Shown one piece after another: positions 7,512 to 16,425 of a stretch of 64,000 nt of DNA. This stretch comes from Mumia xiangluensis (GTDB taxonomy: Bacteria > Actinomycetota > Actinomycetes > Propionibacteriales > Nocardioidaceae), in assembly GCF_010994095.1 (NCBI RefSeq), contig NZ_WJYO01000006.1, positions 372,001 to 436,000 of the forward strand, written 5' to 3'. The notes beneath the pieces were generated by a model. It was not told where the DNA came from. It made no database searches and saw only the letters and a list, made by a program, of their open reading frames with translations. Position 1 is the first letter of the stretch. Each line of letters starts with the position of its first letter. A program made the position numbers and the translations under genes.

Positions 7512-8972
7512 TCAGTCGGTGCGGGTCAGGCGATCGAGGAACGCCACGAGCATCGCCTCGCGCAGCGCCGGCGGTGCTGCGTCGAGGAGTGCGTTGACCG
7601 GCGCCATCTGGTCAGGCAGGGTCACCGTCGAGCTCCCGTCGTCCCCGCTCCCCGCGAGCCCCGCGAGGGTCAGGAGCCCGTCGAAAGCCGCGTCGTCCAG
7701 GGTGGCGGGGTCGATGGCGACCGCTGCTGCACGAAGCTGTGGGTCGACCTCGATCGCGCCTCCGGCCACGGCCTCGTCGACGGACTCCTGGAGCGCGCGG
7801 AGGAACTCGTCCACGAGGGGCGCGGTCGCGGCGGACACGGTCAGGTGCAGCGTCGCGGGGAGGTCGGCGTACGCCATCTGCGGTTGCACGAACCATCCGC
7901 GGGCGAGCATGGAGTCGCTGATGGTGAAGACGTCGCAGGCTTCGTCCGTCGCCACCGCGACGAGGGTCGAGTCCGGCTCCGAGGCGAGCGTGAGGTGCTC
8001 GGTCCGGTCGATGCCCTCGACCAGGGCGCGGGTGCCGGCGTGGGCCGTGCGGGTGAGCTCGAGGTAGCCGGCGTCACCGAAGTACGTGATGACCGCCCAG
8101 GCTGCCGCGAGCGGGCCGCCCGACTTGGTCGACTGCAGGGTGGCGTTGAGCATCGTGTAGCCCGGCCAGTCGGCGCTCGCGAAGAACTGGGGTCGCCGCA
8201 GCTCGGGCGTGCGGTGCAGGAGCAGCGAGACGCCCTTCGGGGTGTAGGCGTACTTGTGGAGGTCGGCCGAGATGCTGGTGACACCGTCGACGGCGAAGTC
8301 CCACTGATGGCGGACGAGCCCATCTCGCTCGAGCCACGGCAGCACCCACCCACCGATGCACGCGTCGACGTGGAGACGGACACCGTGGCGGAGCGCGTGC
8401 TCGGCGATCTCCGGGATGGGGTCGAGAACGCCGTGCGCGTACGACGGCGCGCTGGCCGCGACCAGCACCACACGATCCGCGTGGGCCGTGATCGCCGCGC
8501 CCATCGCGTTGGCGTCCGCGCGCTTGGTCACCGGGTCGACCGGAACCGTGACGCGCTCGACGCCGAAGTAGTGCTCGGCCTTGTGGAACGCGGCGTGGAT
8601 CGAGCTCGGCACGACCATCACCGGCCGCTCGACGTCGGGGCGAGCGTCGCGGGCAGTCTGGACGGCGAGCAGCACCGACTCCGTGCCCCCCGACGTGACG
8701 GTGCCGACCGCCTCGGCCGGGGCGTGGAAGAGCGGCTTCGCGAACGCCACCAGCTCGCGCTCCATCGCGAGCAGGCTGGGAAACGCGGTCGGGTCGAGGC
8801 CGTTGGTCGCACCGTAGGCCGCCAGCGCCTCCCGCCCCAGCGCGTCGGCCTCGGCGATGCCCGAGTCGTACACGTACGCGAGGGTGCGCCCGCCGTGGGT
8901 CGGGAGGTCGCCATCGCGCAGCTGCGCGAGGCGGGCGCGGATGGCGTCGGGATCACCGTGCGGGACGGTCAT
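7512..8972 (-). CDS. PLP-dependent group II decarboxylase / sphingosine-phosphate-lyase-like
   Basis: 486 residues, fold-type I. The PLP lysine is K240 in SADLHKYAYTPKG. The cofactor Asp is D203 in LHVDACIGGW, and the phosphate loop is TSGGTESVLLAV around 93-104. The SADLHKY form and the HVDACIGGW block place it with sphingosine-1-phosphate-lyase/group II decarboxylase-like enzymes. The substrate (an amino acid or phosphorylated long-chain base) cannot be assigned. Its ATG overlaps the stop of the upstream MFS gene by 4 bases (ATGA), so transporter and enzyme are probably translated together, which suggests import of the substrate or export of the amine. Confidence 0.85.
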   Translation of the reverse strand: MTVPHGDPDAIRARLAQLRDGDLPTHGGRTLAYVYDSGIAEADALGREALAAYGATNGLDPTAFPSLLAMERELVAFAKPLFHAPAEAVGTVTSGGTESVLLAVQTARDARPDVERPVMVVPSSIHAAFHKAEHYFGVERVTVPVDPVTKRADANAMGAAITAHADRVVLVAASAPSYAHGVLDPIPEIAEHALRHGVRLHVDACIGGWVLPWLERDGLVRHQWDFAVDGVTSISADLHKYAYTPKGVSLLLHRTPELRRPQFFASADWPGYTMLNATLQSTKSGGPLAAAWAVITYFGDAGYLELTRTAHAGTRALVEGIDRTEHLTLASEPDSTLVAVATDEACDVFTISDSMLARGWFVQPQMAYADLPATLHLTVSAATAPLVDEFLRALQESVDEAVAGGAIEVDPQLRAAAVAIDPATLDDAAFDGLLTLAGLAGSGDDGSSTVTLPDQMAPVNALLDAAPPALREAMLVAFLDRLTRTD

Positions 8973-10345
8973 GGTGTGGGCTCCTGGAGGTTCGGGACGG
9001 GCTCGCCGAGGGCGTCACGACGGTCGTCGAGCGTGTAGCGGCGCAGCCACAGCAGGCTCACCGCCACGATGATGGCAGGCACCGCGGAGACGCCGAGCGC
9101 GATGGCCGTCAACGCGGAGTCGGGTTGGGCGACGTCGGTGTCGCCACGAGACGACACGTATCCGCCGAGTGCGATCACGGCCGCGTAGAGGCCGGGCCCG
9201 ATCGCCAGGCCGAGCGTCTCCCCCGCTGTCCACACGCCGGTGAACACACCGATGCGGTTCTCACCGGTCCTCGCGGCGTGGTCCGCTGCGACGTCCGGGA
9301 TCATCGCCATCGGGAAGACCTGCGCGCCGGCGTATCCGACGCCGACGACGGCGGCGGCGGCGTACGCGAGGCCCGGCGCGCCCGACATCGTCACGAGCAT
9401 GCCGAGCATCCCGGCCACCAGGAACCCGCTCGCCACGGTGTAGCCGAAGCGCTTCCCGCGGCGTACGGCGAGCCGCTCCCACAGCGGTGTCACCACCAGG
9501 GCCGGTCCGACGAACGCGACGAACAGGAACGTCGCCGCGCCCCCGCCGTCGAGGAGGTTGTCCGAGACGTAGGCGACGCCGGCGAGCATGGCGCCGACTC
9601 CGAGAGCCTGGAGCACGAACGTGATGAGCAGGTTGCGGAAGTCCGGGGCGTGCGCCACCAGGCGGAGCTGGTCCCGCATGGTGCCGCCAGCGGTCGCGAC
9701 ACCGTGGTCGGGCGCGCGTCGCGTCCCCCGGTAGGCGCCGAGCACACCGATGAGGAGGACGACGCCGATGTAGACGCCCATCACGCGGTAGCCGTTGGCC
9801 TCCGACGTCGCGTCGCCGACGACATCGACGACCAGCGGCGCCGTCGCACCCGACAGCAGGATCGCCAGCGCGAGGACGATGACCCGCCACGTCATCAGCC
9901 TGGTGCGCTCGTCGTAGTCGAGGGTCATCTCCGCAGGCATCGCGACGTAGGGCACCTGGAAGAACGCGTAGGCGCTGGCGCACGCGACGAACATGATGAC
10001 GACCCAGGCGCCCGCCAGCCCTGGCGGCTCCTCCGGCCCGGCGAAGATCAGCGCGAACGTGATCGCGAGCAGGATGCCCGCGCGCAGGAGGAACGGACGC
10101 CGCCGCCCCCGCGGGTTGGTCGACCGGTCGCTGATGCGACCGGCGACCGGGTTGAGCACCACGTCCCAGGCCTTGGGCAGGAAGACCATCGCGCCGGCGA
10201 TCCCGGCGGCGATGCCGAGAGTGTCGGTGAGGTAGGGCAGCAGCAGGAGCCCGGGCACCGTGCCGAAGGTGCCGGTGGCGACGGAGCCGAGGGCATAGCC
10301 TCGACGCACGGACGGTGCGAGCGGGCCCGAGGTGGCGGTGGACAT
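8969..10345 (-). CDS. MFS transporter, GPH/MFS_2-like
   Basis: 458 residues with about 12 predicted membrane segments. The N-terminus (RRGYALGSVATGTFGTVPGLLLLPYLTD) and the loop KAWDVVLNPVAGRISDRSTNPRGRRRPFL are typical of the glycoside-pentoside-hexuronide:cation symporter-like branch (MFS_2), including the basic RGRRRPF loop after helix 2. The gene heads a two-gene operon with the PLP decarboxylase. MFS_2 members carry sugars, lysolipids or other solutes, so the partner enzyme is the better clue, and the solute may be its amino-acid- or lipid-like substrate (inference). Confidence 0.85.
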   Translation of the reverse strand: MSTATSGPLAPSVRRGYALGSVATGTFGTVPGLLLLPYLTDTLGIAAGIAGAMVFLPKAWDVVLNPVAGRISDRSTNPRGRRRPFLLRAGILLAITFALIFAGPEEPPGLAGAWVVIMFVACASAYAFFQVPYVAMPAEMTLDYDERTRLMTWRVIVLALAILLSGATAPLVVDVVGDATSEANGYRVMGVYIGVVLLIGVLGAYRGTRRAPDHGVATAGGTMRDQLRLVAHAPDFRNLLITFVLQALGVGAMLAGVAYVSDNLLDGGGAATFLFVAFVGPALVVTPLWERLAVRRGKRFGYTVASGFLVAGMLGMLVTMSGAPGLAYAAAAVVGVGYAGAQVFPMAMIPDVAADHAARTGENRIGVFTGVWTAGETLGLAIGPGLYAAVIALGGYVSSRGDTDVAQPDSALTAIALGVSAVPAIIVAVSLLWLRRYTLDDRRDALGEPVPNLQEPTP

Positions 10346-10365
10346 GCGATGTTTCTACAGCATCG

Positions 10366-10884
10366 TCACGCGGCGCCGTCGAGGATGACGCTCGTGAGGT
10401 CGACGCCCCACGTCGCGAGGTCGTCCACGCGGGCGAGCGCCCAGCCGTTGCGGTCGATGCGGAGCGCCGCCGGCCGGTCGAGGCCGAGCCACCGGATCGG
10501 CTTCGCCTTGAAGCCGAGGATGAGGCACCCGGACGAGGTCTCGCTGCCGTCCGGCCGCCGGCCTGCCGCGAAGTAGCCCGTGGCCGCCAGGTCGTCCGCC
10601 TGCTCCCCCGACCAGTGCGCGACCTGCTCGATCGCCTCGTCGCGCGACCCCGCCGTCGACCGGATCACGTCACGCGCCTCGACGAGCCACGTCAGCCTCG
10701 CGCCGCTCGACCACGACTCGAGCAGCAGCACGGGTGTCCCGTCGTCGACCAGGGCCCACGGGAAGTGGCGGTGCTGCCAGAGGCTCCAGTACGCGCGGTC
10801 GCGCACGTCCGCCTCGGAGTCGGGGCCGTCGGCAACTTCCGCACGACGGGCGCGGCGGCGGTGCAGAATGAGTACGGTCTTCAC
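10366..10884 (-). CDS. Hypothetical protein
   Basis: 172 residues from a GTG at 10884 with an excellent ribosome binding site (aggagg four bases upstream). No signal peptide or membrane segment. The centre contains DRAYWSLWQHRHFPWALVDDGTPVLLLESW and the end LTSVILDGAA. I recognise no family. The frame extends further upstream, but the good ribosome binding site and the basic start (KTVLILHRRRARRAEV) support the GTG. Its stop lies 20 bases from the MFS start on the same strand, so it may be the first gene of that transcript. Confidence 0.6.
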   Translation of the reverse strand: MKTVLILHRRRARRAEVADGPDSEADVRDRAYWSLWQHRHFPWALVDDGTPVLLLESWSSGARLTWLVEARDVIRSTAGSRDEAIEQVAHWSGEQADDLAATGYFAAGRRPDGSETSSGCLILGFKAKPIRWLGLDRPAALRIDRNGWALARVDDLATWGVDLTSVILDGAA

Positions 10885-11023
10885 TGGTCCTCCTGGGGTT
10901 CGTGGATCCGACCGTAAGGGCGCGGTCGATCCGCCTGCAGCGCTCGTCCACAGGCCCGCCACCGACGTACGGCTTTCCACACGGGAGGGCTCCCAGCACC
11001 GTGCCTCGTTTCTGGATATGAGC

Positions 11024-11084
11024 CGTATCCTTCTGTCCATGTGAGGAGAAACTTGTCCTCCAGGTGATCGGACGCAAGGATACG
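11024..11084. promoter_or_regulatory. Inverted repeat upstream of the LD-carboxypeptidase
   Basis: cgtatcctt at 11024-11032 is mirrored by aaggatacg at 11076-11084. The half-sites are 52 bases apart, about five helical turns, and lie 41-101 bases before the start codon. Between them gaggagaaacttgtcctc forms a smaller inverted repeat. This fits a looped regulator site, perhaps for the SIS protein encoded downstream (inference). Confidence 0.4.
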
Positions 11085-11124
11085 AAGCAGATCACTACCG
11101 TCACCTCGTCAATGGAGCAGCAGC

Positions 11125-12084
11125 ATGCCCCGTCACGCCCCCTCACTCGGCCCGCTCGCACGCGGTGACCGGGTCGCCCTCGTCGCGCCGGCGGGACCCG
11201 TGCCGAGCGACCAGCTCGACCGTGCGTCGGAGCTCCTGAGGACATGGGGACTGGAGCCGGTCGAGAGCAAGCACGTCCGTGACCACCACCCGACGGCCGA
11301 CTACCTGGCGGGCACCGACGCCGACCGCGCCGCGGACCTCACCGACGCCTGGTGCGACCCGACGGTCGACGCCGTCTTCTGTGTCCGTGGCGGGTACGGC
11401 TCGGTTCGCGTGCTCGACCACCTCGACGCGGAGGCGTTGCGCGCAGCGCGCCCCAAACCGTTGTTCGGCAGCTCCGACGTCACGGCGATCCACGAGTACT
11501 GGCGGGAGTCGCTCGGTGTCTCGACCTGGTTCACGCCGATGATCGCCACCCTCGCCCTCCTCGACGACGCCGCCGCGACCGCCGACCTGCGCCGCGCGAT
11601 GCTCGAGCCCTGGGACGGACGCACCTACACGCGCAGCGGCGCAGGCACGATCACGACGGGTCAGGCGTCAGGCACGCTGATCGGTGGCAACCTTGCCGTC
11701 CTGGCGATGACGATCGGGGCGCGCAGCCGCCCAGCACCTCGGCCAGGGCCGTACGTCGCCCTGCTCGAGGACGTCAACGAGGAGCCGTACCGCATCGACG
11801 GCTTCCTCACGTCCCTGCTGCGCTCGGGGTGGTTCGACGACGTCGCGGGCATCGTGCTCGGCAGCTGGGACGACTGCGGCGACCTTGAAGCGGTGCGCGA
11901 GGTGTGCACCGAACGCCTCGGCCCGCTCGGGGTCCCGATCGCCTGGGAGCTCGGGTTCGGGCACGGCCCCGCCGCGCCGAGCATCCCGCTCGGCACGGTC
12001 GTCGACCTCGATGCCTCGACGCCCGCACTGACCATCCGTTCCGGCGCCCGGCTCGCCACCACGACTTCTCGGGAGCAGCGATGA
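11125..12084 (+). CDS. LD-carboxypeptidase (S66 family)
   Basis: 319 residues with the full S66 layout. Residues 9-27 (GPLARGDRVALVAPAGPV) start the N-terminal domain, and the nucleophile is Ser117 in LFGSSDVTAIH (GxSD motif). The C-terminal domain carries YVALLEDVNEEPYRIDGFL with the catalytic Glu and GFGHGPAAPSIPLG with the catalytic His. Such enzymes remove the terminal D-alanine from tetrapeptides during peptidoglycan recycling, or cleave related peptides such as microcin C. No signal peptide, so cytoplasmic. The stop overlaps the start of a SIS-domain gene (ATGA), which ties the two products together. Confidence 0.92.
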   Translation: MPRHAPSLGPLARGDRVALVAPAGPVPSDQLDRASELLRTWGLEPVESKHVRDHHPTADYLAGTDADRAADLTDAWCDPTVDAVFCVRGGYGSVRVLDHLDAEALRAARPKPLFGSSDVTAIHEYWRESLGVSTWFTPMIATLALLDDAAATADLRRAMLEPWDGRTYTRSGAGTITTGQASGTLIGGNLAVLAMTIGARSRPAPRPGPYVALLEDVNEEPYRIDGFLTSLLRSGWFDDVAGIVLGSWDDCGDLEAVREVCTERLGPLGVPIAWELGFGHGPAAPSIPLGTVVDLDASTPALTIRSGARLATTTSREQR

Positions 12085-12692
12085 TCGACGACACCCCTGC
12101 ACGCCCCCAGCGCCGCTCCGCCGCCCTGCTCAAGCGCCGCCTCGTGGACGAGCAGCGCAAGCAGCTCGACGCGATGCTCGACTGGGCGCAGACGGACACC
12201 ACGCTGGAGGAGATGGCAGCAGCGATCGTCGGCGCGCGTCGCCGGTTCATCATCGGCGCGACGCAGTCGTTCGCCTACGCCTCGCTGCTCGCGCTCGACC
12301 TCAGCGCCAGCCTCGCCAACGTGCACCTCGTCGACGGCACGATCATCCGCCCGATCGACGTTCTCAGCGACGTGCGGAGCTCGGACGTGCTGGTGGCGTT
12401 CTCGCTGCACCGCTACCGCAAGTACACGATCGACATCGCCACCACCTTCCGCGATGCCGGCGGCAGCCTGCTCGTCATCACCGATGCGCCGGACGCGCCG
12501 CTCGCCACCCTGCCCGGAGCCGACGTCGTGCTGGTCCCACCGTCCGGGCTCTCCTTCGACGAGTCGCCCACCAGCATGAGCCTGGTGATCGGCCTCATCG
12601 CCTCGCTCACCGCAGCGAGCGCGAAGGGCTCCGGGCGCCGCAGCGCACAGCGCGACCACCTCGGCGAGGTTCTCGACCTGTACGTCGACTGA
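12081..12692 (+). CDS. Stand-alone SIS domain protein (RpiR/MurR-like sensor without HTH)
   Basis: 203 residues. The SIS fold is visible from about residue 45: ARRRFIIGATQSFAYASLLALDL, then VHLVDGTIIRPIDVLSDVRSSDVLVAFSLHRYRKYTIDIA and SLLVITDAPDAPLA. This is the sugar-phosphate-binding half of MurR/RpiR regulators. The usual 75-residue N-terminal HTH is missing; only a short helical leader precedes SIS. Coupling to an LD-carboxypeptidase suggests it binds an aminosugar phosphate or muropeptide-derived ligand in cell-wall recycling (inference). It may be an isomerase or etherase-like enzyme, or a co-sensor that needs another DNA-binding partner. Confidence 0.8.
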   Translation: MIDDTPARPQRRSAALLKRRLVDEQRKQLDAMLDWAQTDTTLEEMAAAIVGARRRFIIGATQSFAYASLLALDLSASLANVHLVDGTIIRPIDVLSDVRSSDVLVAFSLHRYRKYTIDIATTFRDAGGSLLVITDAPDAPLATLPGADVVLVPPSGLSFDESPTSMSLVIGLIASLTAASAKGSGRRSAQRDHLGEVLDLYVD

Positions 12693-12713
12693 CCTGCGGA
12701 AACGCTTCTTGGA

Positions 12714-12733
12714 CGGGTGACCTAAATCACCCG
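12714..12733 (+). terminator. Weak hairpin after the SIS gene
   Basis: cgggtga (12714-12720) and tcacccg (12727-12733) form a 7-bp stem with loop cctaaa, 22 bases after the stop codon and followed by the A/T-richer tcattcgcgtcatttt. It may act as a terminator or lie in the promoter region of the next operon. The remaining sequence to 12939 shows nothing else clear. Confidence 0.4.
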
Positions 12734-12939
12734 GTCATTCGCGTCATTTTGGACGTTCTTCCGCGTTTCATCTATGTCACGGGGTCGGGTTACAAACCCC
12801 CTGCCCGATCCCGTGACCCTCAACCTCCGTCGCCCGCATGGCAGTCTGATCTCGACCGTGATCCATGTCCGGATCCTGCCGGCGGCGACGACGTCTCCTG
12901 CGAGACGCCGACCCAGGCGCCCGACCAGAGGAGACAGCC

Positions 12940-13341
12940 ATGAAGTACATGATCCTGCTGTACGGCTCGCAGGCGGACTACGACGCGATCGCGGGCAGAC
13001 CGGACGCCCACAGCTCCATCACCGCCGACGACGTCGCCGCGATGGAGAAGGCGATGGTCGCGATCCACACCGAGCTGGCCGAGTCCGGCGAGCTCGTCGC
13101 CGCCCACGGCCTCAGCGACCCGGTCCACGCGCGGCGGGTGCAGGTCCGCAAGGGTGTGCCCGTCACGACCGACGGCCCCTACGCGGAGACGGAGGAGGTG
13201 CTCGCCGGGCTCACGATCATCGACTGCGGGAGCCTCGACCGAGCCACGGAGATCGCAGCCCGGTTCGTGAACCCTGATGCCGACGGCGAGTACGTCGACG
13301 TCCGCCCGATCGTCGGGGCGTTCGACGACCTCACCGCCTGA
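12940..13341 (+). CDS. YCII-related (DGPF) protein, partner of an ECF42 sigma factor
   Basis: 133 residues. MKYMILLYGSQADY at the start and TTDGPYAETEEVLAGLTIIDC in the middle are the YCII/DGPF family signatures (here DGPY). The ATG at 12940 has the ribosome binding site gaggagac. Proteins of this family are small ferredoxin-like folds of unknown activity that are characteristically encoded next to ECF42 sigma factors and are often their targets. Here the sigma factor starts 3 bases after the stop, so the pair forms one operon. Confidence 0.9.
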   Translation: MKYMILLYGSQADYDAIAGRPDAHSSITADDVAAMEKAMVAIHTELAESGELVAAHGLSDPVHARRVQVRKGVPVTTDGPYAETEEVLAGLTIIDCGSLDRATEIAARFVNPDADGEYVDVRPIVGAFDDLTA

Positions 13342-13344
13342 CCG

Positions 13345-14604
13345 ATGGCCGGCGAGCCGCTCGAGGACCTGCTGCGCTCCGAGGCGCCGCAGGTCCTCGG
13401 AGCGGTCGTCCGGCGCTACGGCCACTTCGACCTCGCCGAGGACGCGGTCCAGGAGGCGCTGCTCGCGGCCGCCGCCCAGTGGCCACGCGACGGCGTCCCC
13501 GACCGGCCCCGCGCCTGGCTGGTGACGGTCGCGGCGCGCCGCCTGACCGACCTGCTCCGCAGCGAGCAGGCGCGTCGACGACGCGAGGACGCCTTCGCCG
13601 CCCACGCCCTCCCCGATCACCAGGTCGGGCCACCTGCCGACGCGCGAGACGACAGCGCCGACGACACGCTCGTGCTCCTCTTCCTCTGCTGCCACCCCGC
13701 CCTCTCCGTGGCCTCGCAGATCGCCCTCACGCTCCGCGCCGTCGGAGGCCTCACGGCCGCAGAGGTCGCCCGGGCCTTCCTCGTCCCCGAGGCGACGATG
13801 ACCCGCCGGCTCACCCGCGCCAAGCGCACGGTCGCGGTGAGCGGGACCCCCTTCGCGCTTCCCCCGGCGGCCGAGCGGACCGCGCGCCTCGAGGCCGTGC
13901 TCCACGTCCTGTACCTCGTCTTCACCGAGGGGTACGCCCCCACGTCGGGGCCGGCGATCGCGCGTCCCGACCTCGCCCGCGAGGCGATCCGGCTCACCCG
14001 CGTGCTCGTCGGGCTGCGTTCCGCCGATCCCGAGGTCGAAGGCCTGCTCGCGCTGATGCTGCTCACGCATGCGCGCCGCGACGCACGAACGGGTCCTGAC
14101 GGCGTGGCTGTCCCGATGGAGTTCCAGGACCGTGCGCGGTGGGACGCCGCGATGATCGACGAGGGCACCGCCCTCGTCACCGCTGCGCTGGGACGCCCCG
14201 GCGGGGCGGGGCCGTACCAGCTCCAGGCAGCCATCGCCGCCCTCCACGACGAGGCCGCCACGCCGGGGGACACCGACTGGCCCCAGATCCTCGCCCTGTA
14301 CGACCTGCTGGCCGCGACCACGGACAGTCCCGTCGTCGCCCTCAACCACGCCGTCGCCGTCGCGATGGTCCACGGCCCCGACGCGGGCCTCGCCCGGCTC
14401 GACGCCCTCGCGACGGACCGGCGGGTCGCTGAGGGCCACCGCTACCTGGCGGCTCGGGCCCACCTCCTGGAGCGGCGCGGCGACCGCGATGCCGCTCGGA
14501 CGGCGTACGAGGAGGCCGCGCGCCGGGCGACCGCCCTGCCGCAACGCCGCTACCTGAACGCCGCGGCGTTGCGTCTCGCAAGGTCGGAGCGTCCGGGGAT
14601 GTAA
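13345..14604 (+). CDS. ECF42-type RNA polymerase sigma factor with C-terminal extension
   Basis: 419 residues, more than twice the length of a normal ECF sigma. Sigma-2 is seen in YGHFDLAEDAVQEALLAAA and RAWLVTVAARRLTDLLR. Sigma-4 is seen in LTLRAVGGLTAAEVARAFLVPEATMTRRLTRAKR. The family-specific region LHVLYLVFTEGYAPTSGP (DUF6596) and an Ala/Arg-rich TPR-like C-terminal extension follow. The ECF42 group has no cognate anti-sigma factor; activity is thought to depend on the extension and DGPF proteins, matching the upstream YCII gene. No anti-sigma gene is nearby. The stimulus is unknown. Confidence 0.9.
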   Translation: MAGEPLEDLLRSEAPQVLGAVVRRYGHFDLAEDAVQEALLAAAAQWPRDGVPDRPRAWLVTVAARRLTDLLRSEQARRRREDAFAAHALPDHQVGPPADARDDSADDTLVLLFLCCHPALSVASQIALTLRAVGGLTAAEVARAFLVPEATMTRRLTRAKRTVAVSGTPFALPPAAERTARLEAVLHVLYLVFTEGYAPTSGPAIARPDLAREAIRLTRVLVGLRSADPEVEGLLALMLLTHARRDARTGPDGVAVPMEFQDRARWDAAMIDEGTALVTAALGRPGGAGPYQLQAAIAALHDEAATPGDTDWPQILALYDLLAATTDSPVVALNHAVAVAMVHGPDAGLARLDALATDRRVAEGHRYLAARAHLLERRGDRDAARTAYEEAARRATALPQRRYLNAAALRLARSERPGM

Positions 14605-14874
14605 GGACCGTGGCCGAGATCACTCCGTACAGGGCGTCATGACCGGCGCGGCCACCCGTCTCATCACTGTCACCACGTCGGCGGCGAGTCCCTCCCCCGG
14701 GGATCGCCACCCCCCGCCGACACCGTGACAACTGGAAGGGCCGCTCACGTCTCCCCCGGCGAGAGCGGCCCGACCACGTTCTCGGCCCACCTCGGGATCG
14801 AAGCCGTCGACAGTCTCCGCGATGCAGAGCGGAGTACGATCGAGACATCCCCCCGCTCGACCGGAGGGTGCGCG
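14605..14874. other. Intergenic region between the sigma factor and the nfeD operon
   Basis: 270 bases, non-coding. A 9-bp inverted repeat, gggccgctc (14738-14746) with gagcggccc (14763-14771), may terminate the sigma-factor transcript. The remainder should hold the promoter of the NfeD-SPFH operon, but I could not identify boxes with confidence. Confidence 0.4.
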
Positions 14875-15306
14875 ATGCCGTGGATCGTGTGGCTGGTGAT
14901 AGCAGTCCTCCTCGGCGTGGCGGAGGCCCTCACGCTGACCTTCGCGCTCGGCCTGCTCGCGGTCGCCGCGCTCGCCGCCGCCGTGGTGGCCGGGATGGGT
15001 GGCTCCCTGCTCGCCCAGCTTCTCGCGTTCGCCGTCACCGGCGCAGCCACCCTGCTCGTCGTACGCCCGGTGGCCCGTCGTCACCTGCGGCAGCCGCCGA
15101 CCGTCCGCGACGGCAGCGACGCGCTCGTCGGGCGGGTCGCGGTCGTGACCGAGGAGGTCACGGCGCTCCGCGGGCTCGTCAGGGTGTCCGGCGAGGAGTG
15201 GTCGGCCCGCGCGTTCGAGGAGAACGAGGTGATCCCCGCCGGCACGAAGGTCGACGTGATCGAGATCGACGGCGCGACCGCGGTCGTCCACTCCTGGGAG
15301 ACGTGA
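14875..15306 (+). CDS. NfeD-like membrane protein
   Basis: 143 residues. Two or three membrane segments (WIVWLVIAVLLGVAEALTLTFALGLLAVAALAAAVVAG and LLAQLLAFAVTGAATLLVV) precede a soluble OB-fold domain: DALVGRVAVVTEEV, GLVRVSGEEWSARAFEEN and IPAGTKVDVIEIDGATAVVH. This is the short NfeD form that partners stomatin/SPFH proteins in membrane quality control or microdomain organisation. The stop overlaps the start of the SPFH gene (TGATG), so the two are coupled. The ribosome binding site ccggaggg supports the ATG. Confidence 0.92.
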   Translation: MPWIVWLVIAVLLGVAEALTLTFALGLLAVAALAAAVVAGMGGSLLAQLLAFAVTGAATLLVVRPVARRHLRQPPTVRDGSDALVGRVAVVTEEVTALRGLVRVSGEEWSARAFEENEVIPAGTKVDVIEIDGATAVVHSWET

Positions 15307-16358
15307 TGGAGCTCGTCGTCCCGATCGTCGTGCTCGCCGTCGTGGTCGCCTTCCTCGTCCTCTCGACGGTCCGGGTGGTGCCGCAGGCCCGCCGGTACAA
15401 CGTCGAGCGCTTCGGCCGCTACCGCATCACGCTGCAGCCGGGCCTGAACTTCATCATCCCGCTGGTCGACCGCATCAACACCAAGCTCGACGTCCGCGAG
15501 CAGGTGGTCTCATCGCGCCCGCAGCCGGTGATCACCGAGGACAACCTCGTGGTGAACATCGACACGGTGCTCTACTACCAGATCACCGACCCGCGCGCGG
15601 CGGCGTACGAGGTCGCCCACTATCTGCAGGCGATCGACCAGCTCACCGTCACCACGCTGCGCAACGTCATCGGCTCCATGGACCTCGAGCGCACGCTCAC
15701 GTCGCGCGAGGAGATCAACGCCCGCTTGCGCAACGTCCTCGACGACGCGACCGGCAAGTGGGGCATCCGCGTCAACCGCGTGGAGATCAAGGCGATCGAC
15801 CCACCGTCGACGATCAAGGAGGCGATGGAGAAGCAGATGCGTGCCGAGCGCGACAAGCGTGCCCTGATCCTGCACGCCGAGGGCGAGCGGCAGGCGAAGA
15901 TCCTCACCGCCGAGGGGACACGCCAGCAGGAGATCCTGGTGGCGCAGGGCGACCGACAGGCCGCCATCCTTCGCGCTGACGGCGAGGCGACGGCGCTCGA
16001 GCGGGTCTTCCAGGCGGTCCACCGCAACGACGCCGACCCGAAGGTGCTGGCGTACAAGTACCTCGAGATGCTCCCCCACCTCGCCGGCGGCGAGCACAGC
16101 ACGTTCTGGGTGATCCCGGGCGAGCTGACCCAGGCCGTACGCGCCGTGTCCGAGGCGTTCGGCGGGACGCAGACCGAGGACGCGCCGGCCCAGGAGCCGC
16201 TCAAGGCCGCGACGAGCACGCCGGATGACCGTCCGAACCAGGTCGGTCCCTCTCCGCCTGATCCGATCGCCGCGGCAGAGCGGGTCGCCCGCCAGGCCCA
16301 GGACGCGGTCGCCGATGCCGAGGCCGAGGTCGCCGCGGCCCAGCGCGGGTCGGACTAG
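15306..16358 (+). CDS. SPFH (stomatin/band 7) membrane protein
   Basis: 350 residues. An N-terminal anchor (LVVPIVVLAVVVAFLVLSTV) is followed by the band 7 domain from RVVPQARRYNVERFGRYRITLQPGLNFIIPLVDRI to IRVNRVEIKAIDPP. A charged helical repeat region (ERDKRALILHAEGERQAKIL, then EGTRQQEILVAQGDRQAAIL) forms the oligomerisation coiled coil. The last 80 residues are Ala/Asp/Pro-rich and probably disordered. The partner NfeD gene overlaps it upstream. Expected role: membrane-microdomain scaffold controlling proteolysis or membrane stress. Confidence 0.93.
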   Translation: MELVVPIVVLAVVVAFLVLSTVRVVPQARRYNVERFGRYRITLQPGLNFIIPLVDRINTKLDVREQVVSSRPQPVITEDNLVVNIDTVLYYQITDPRAAAYEVAHYLQAIDQLTVTTLRNVIGSMDLERTLTSREEINARLRNVLDDATGKWGIRVNRVEIKAIDPPSTIKEAMEKQMRAERDKRALILHAEGERQAKILTAEGTRQQEILVAQGDRQAAILRADGEATALERVFQAVHRNDADPKVLAYKYLEMLPHLAGGEHSTFWVIPGELTQAVRAVSEAFGGTQTEDAPAQEPLKAATSTPDDRPNQVGPSPPDPIAAAERVARQAQDAVADAEAEVAAAQRGSD

Positions 16359-16425
16359 CGCGGATCGGAACTAGCGCGGGTCGGACTAGCCGCCACGACA
16401 ACGGTGACCGTCCGCTCGGCGCCGG

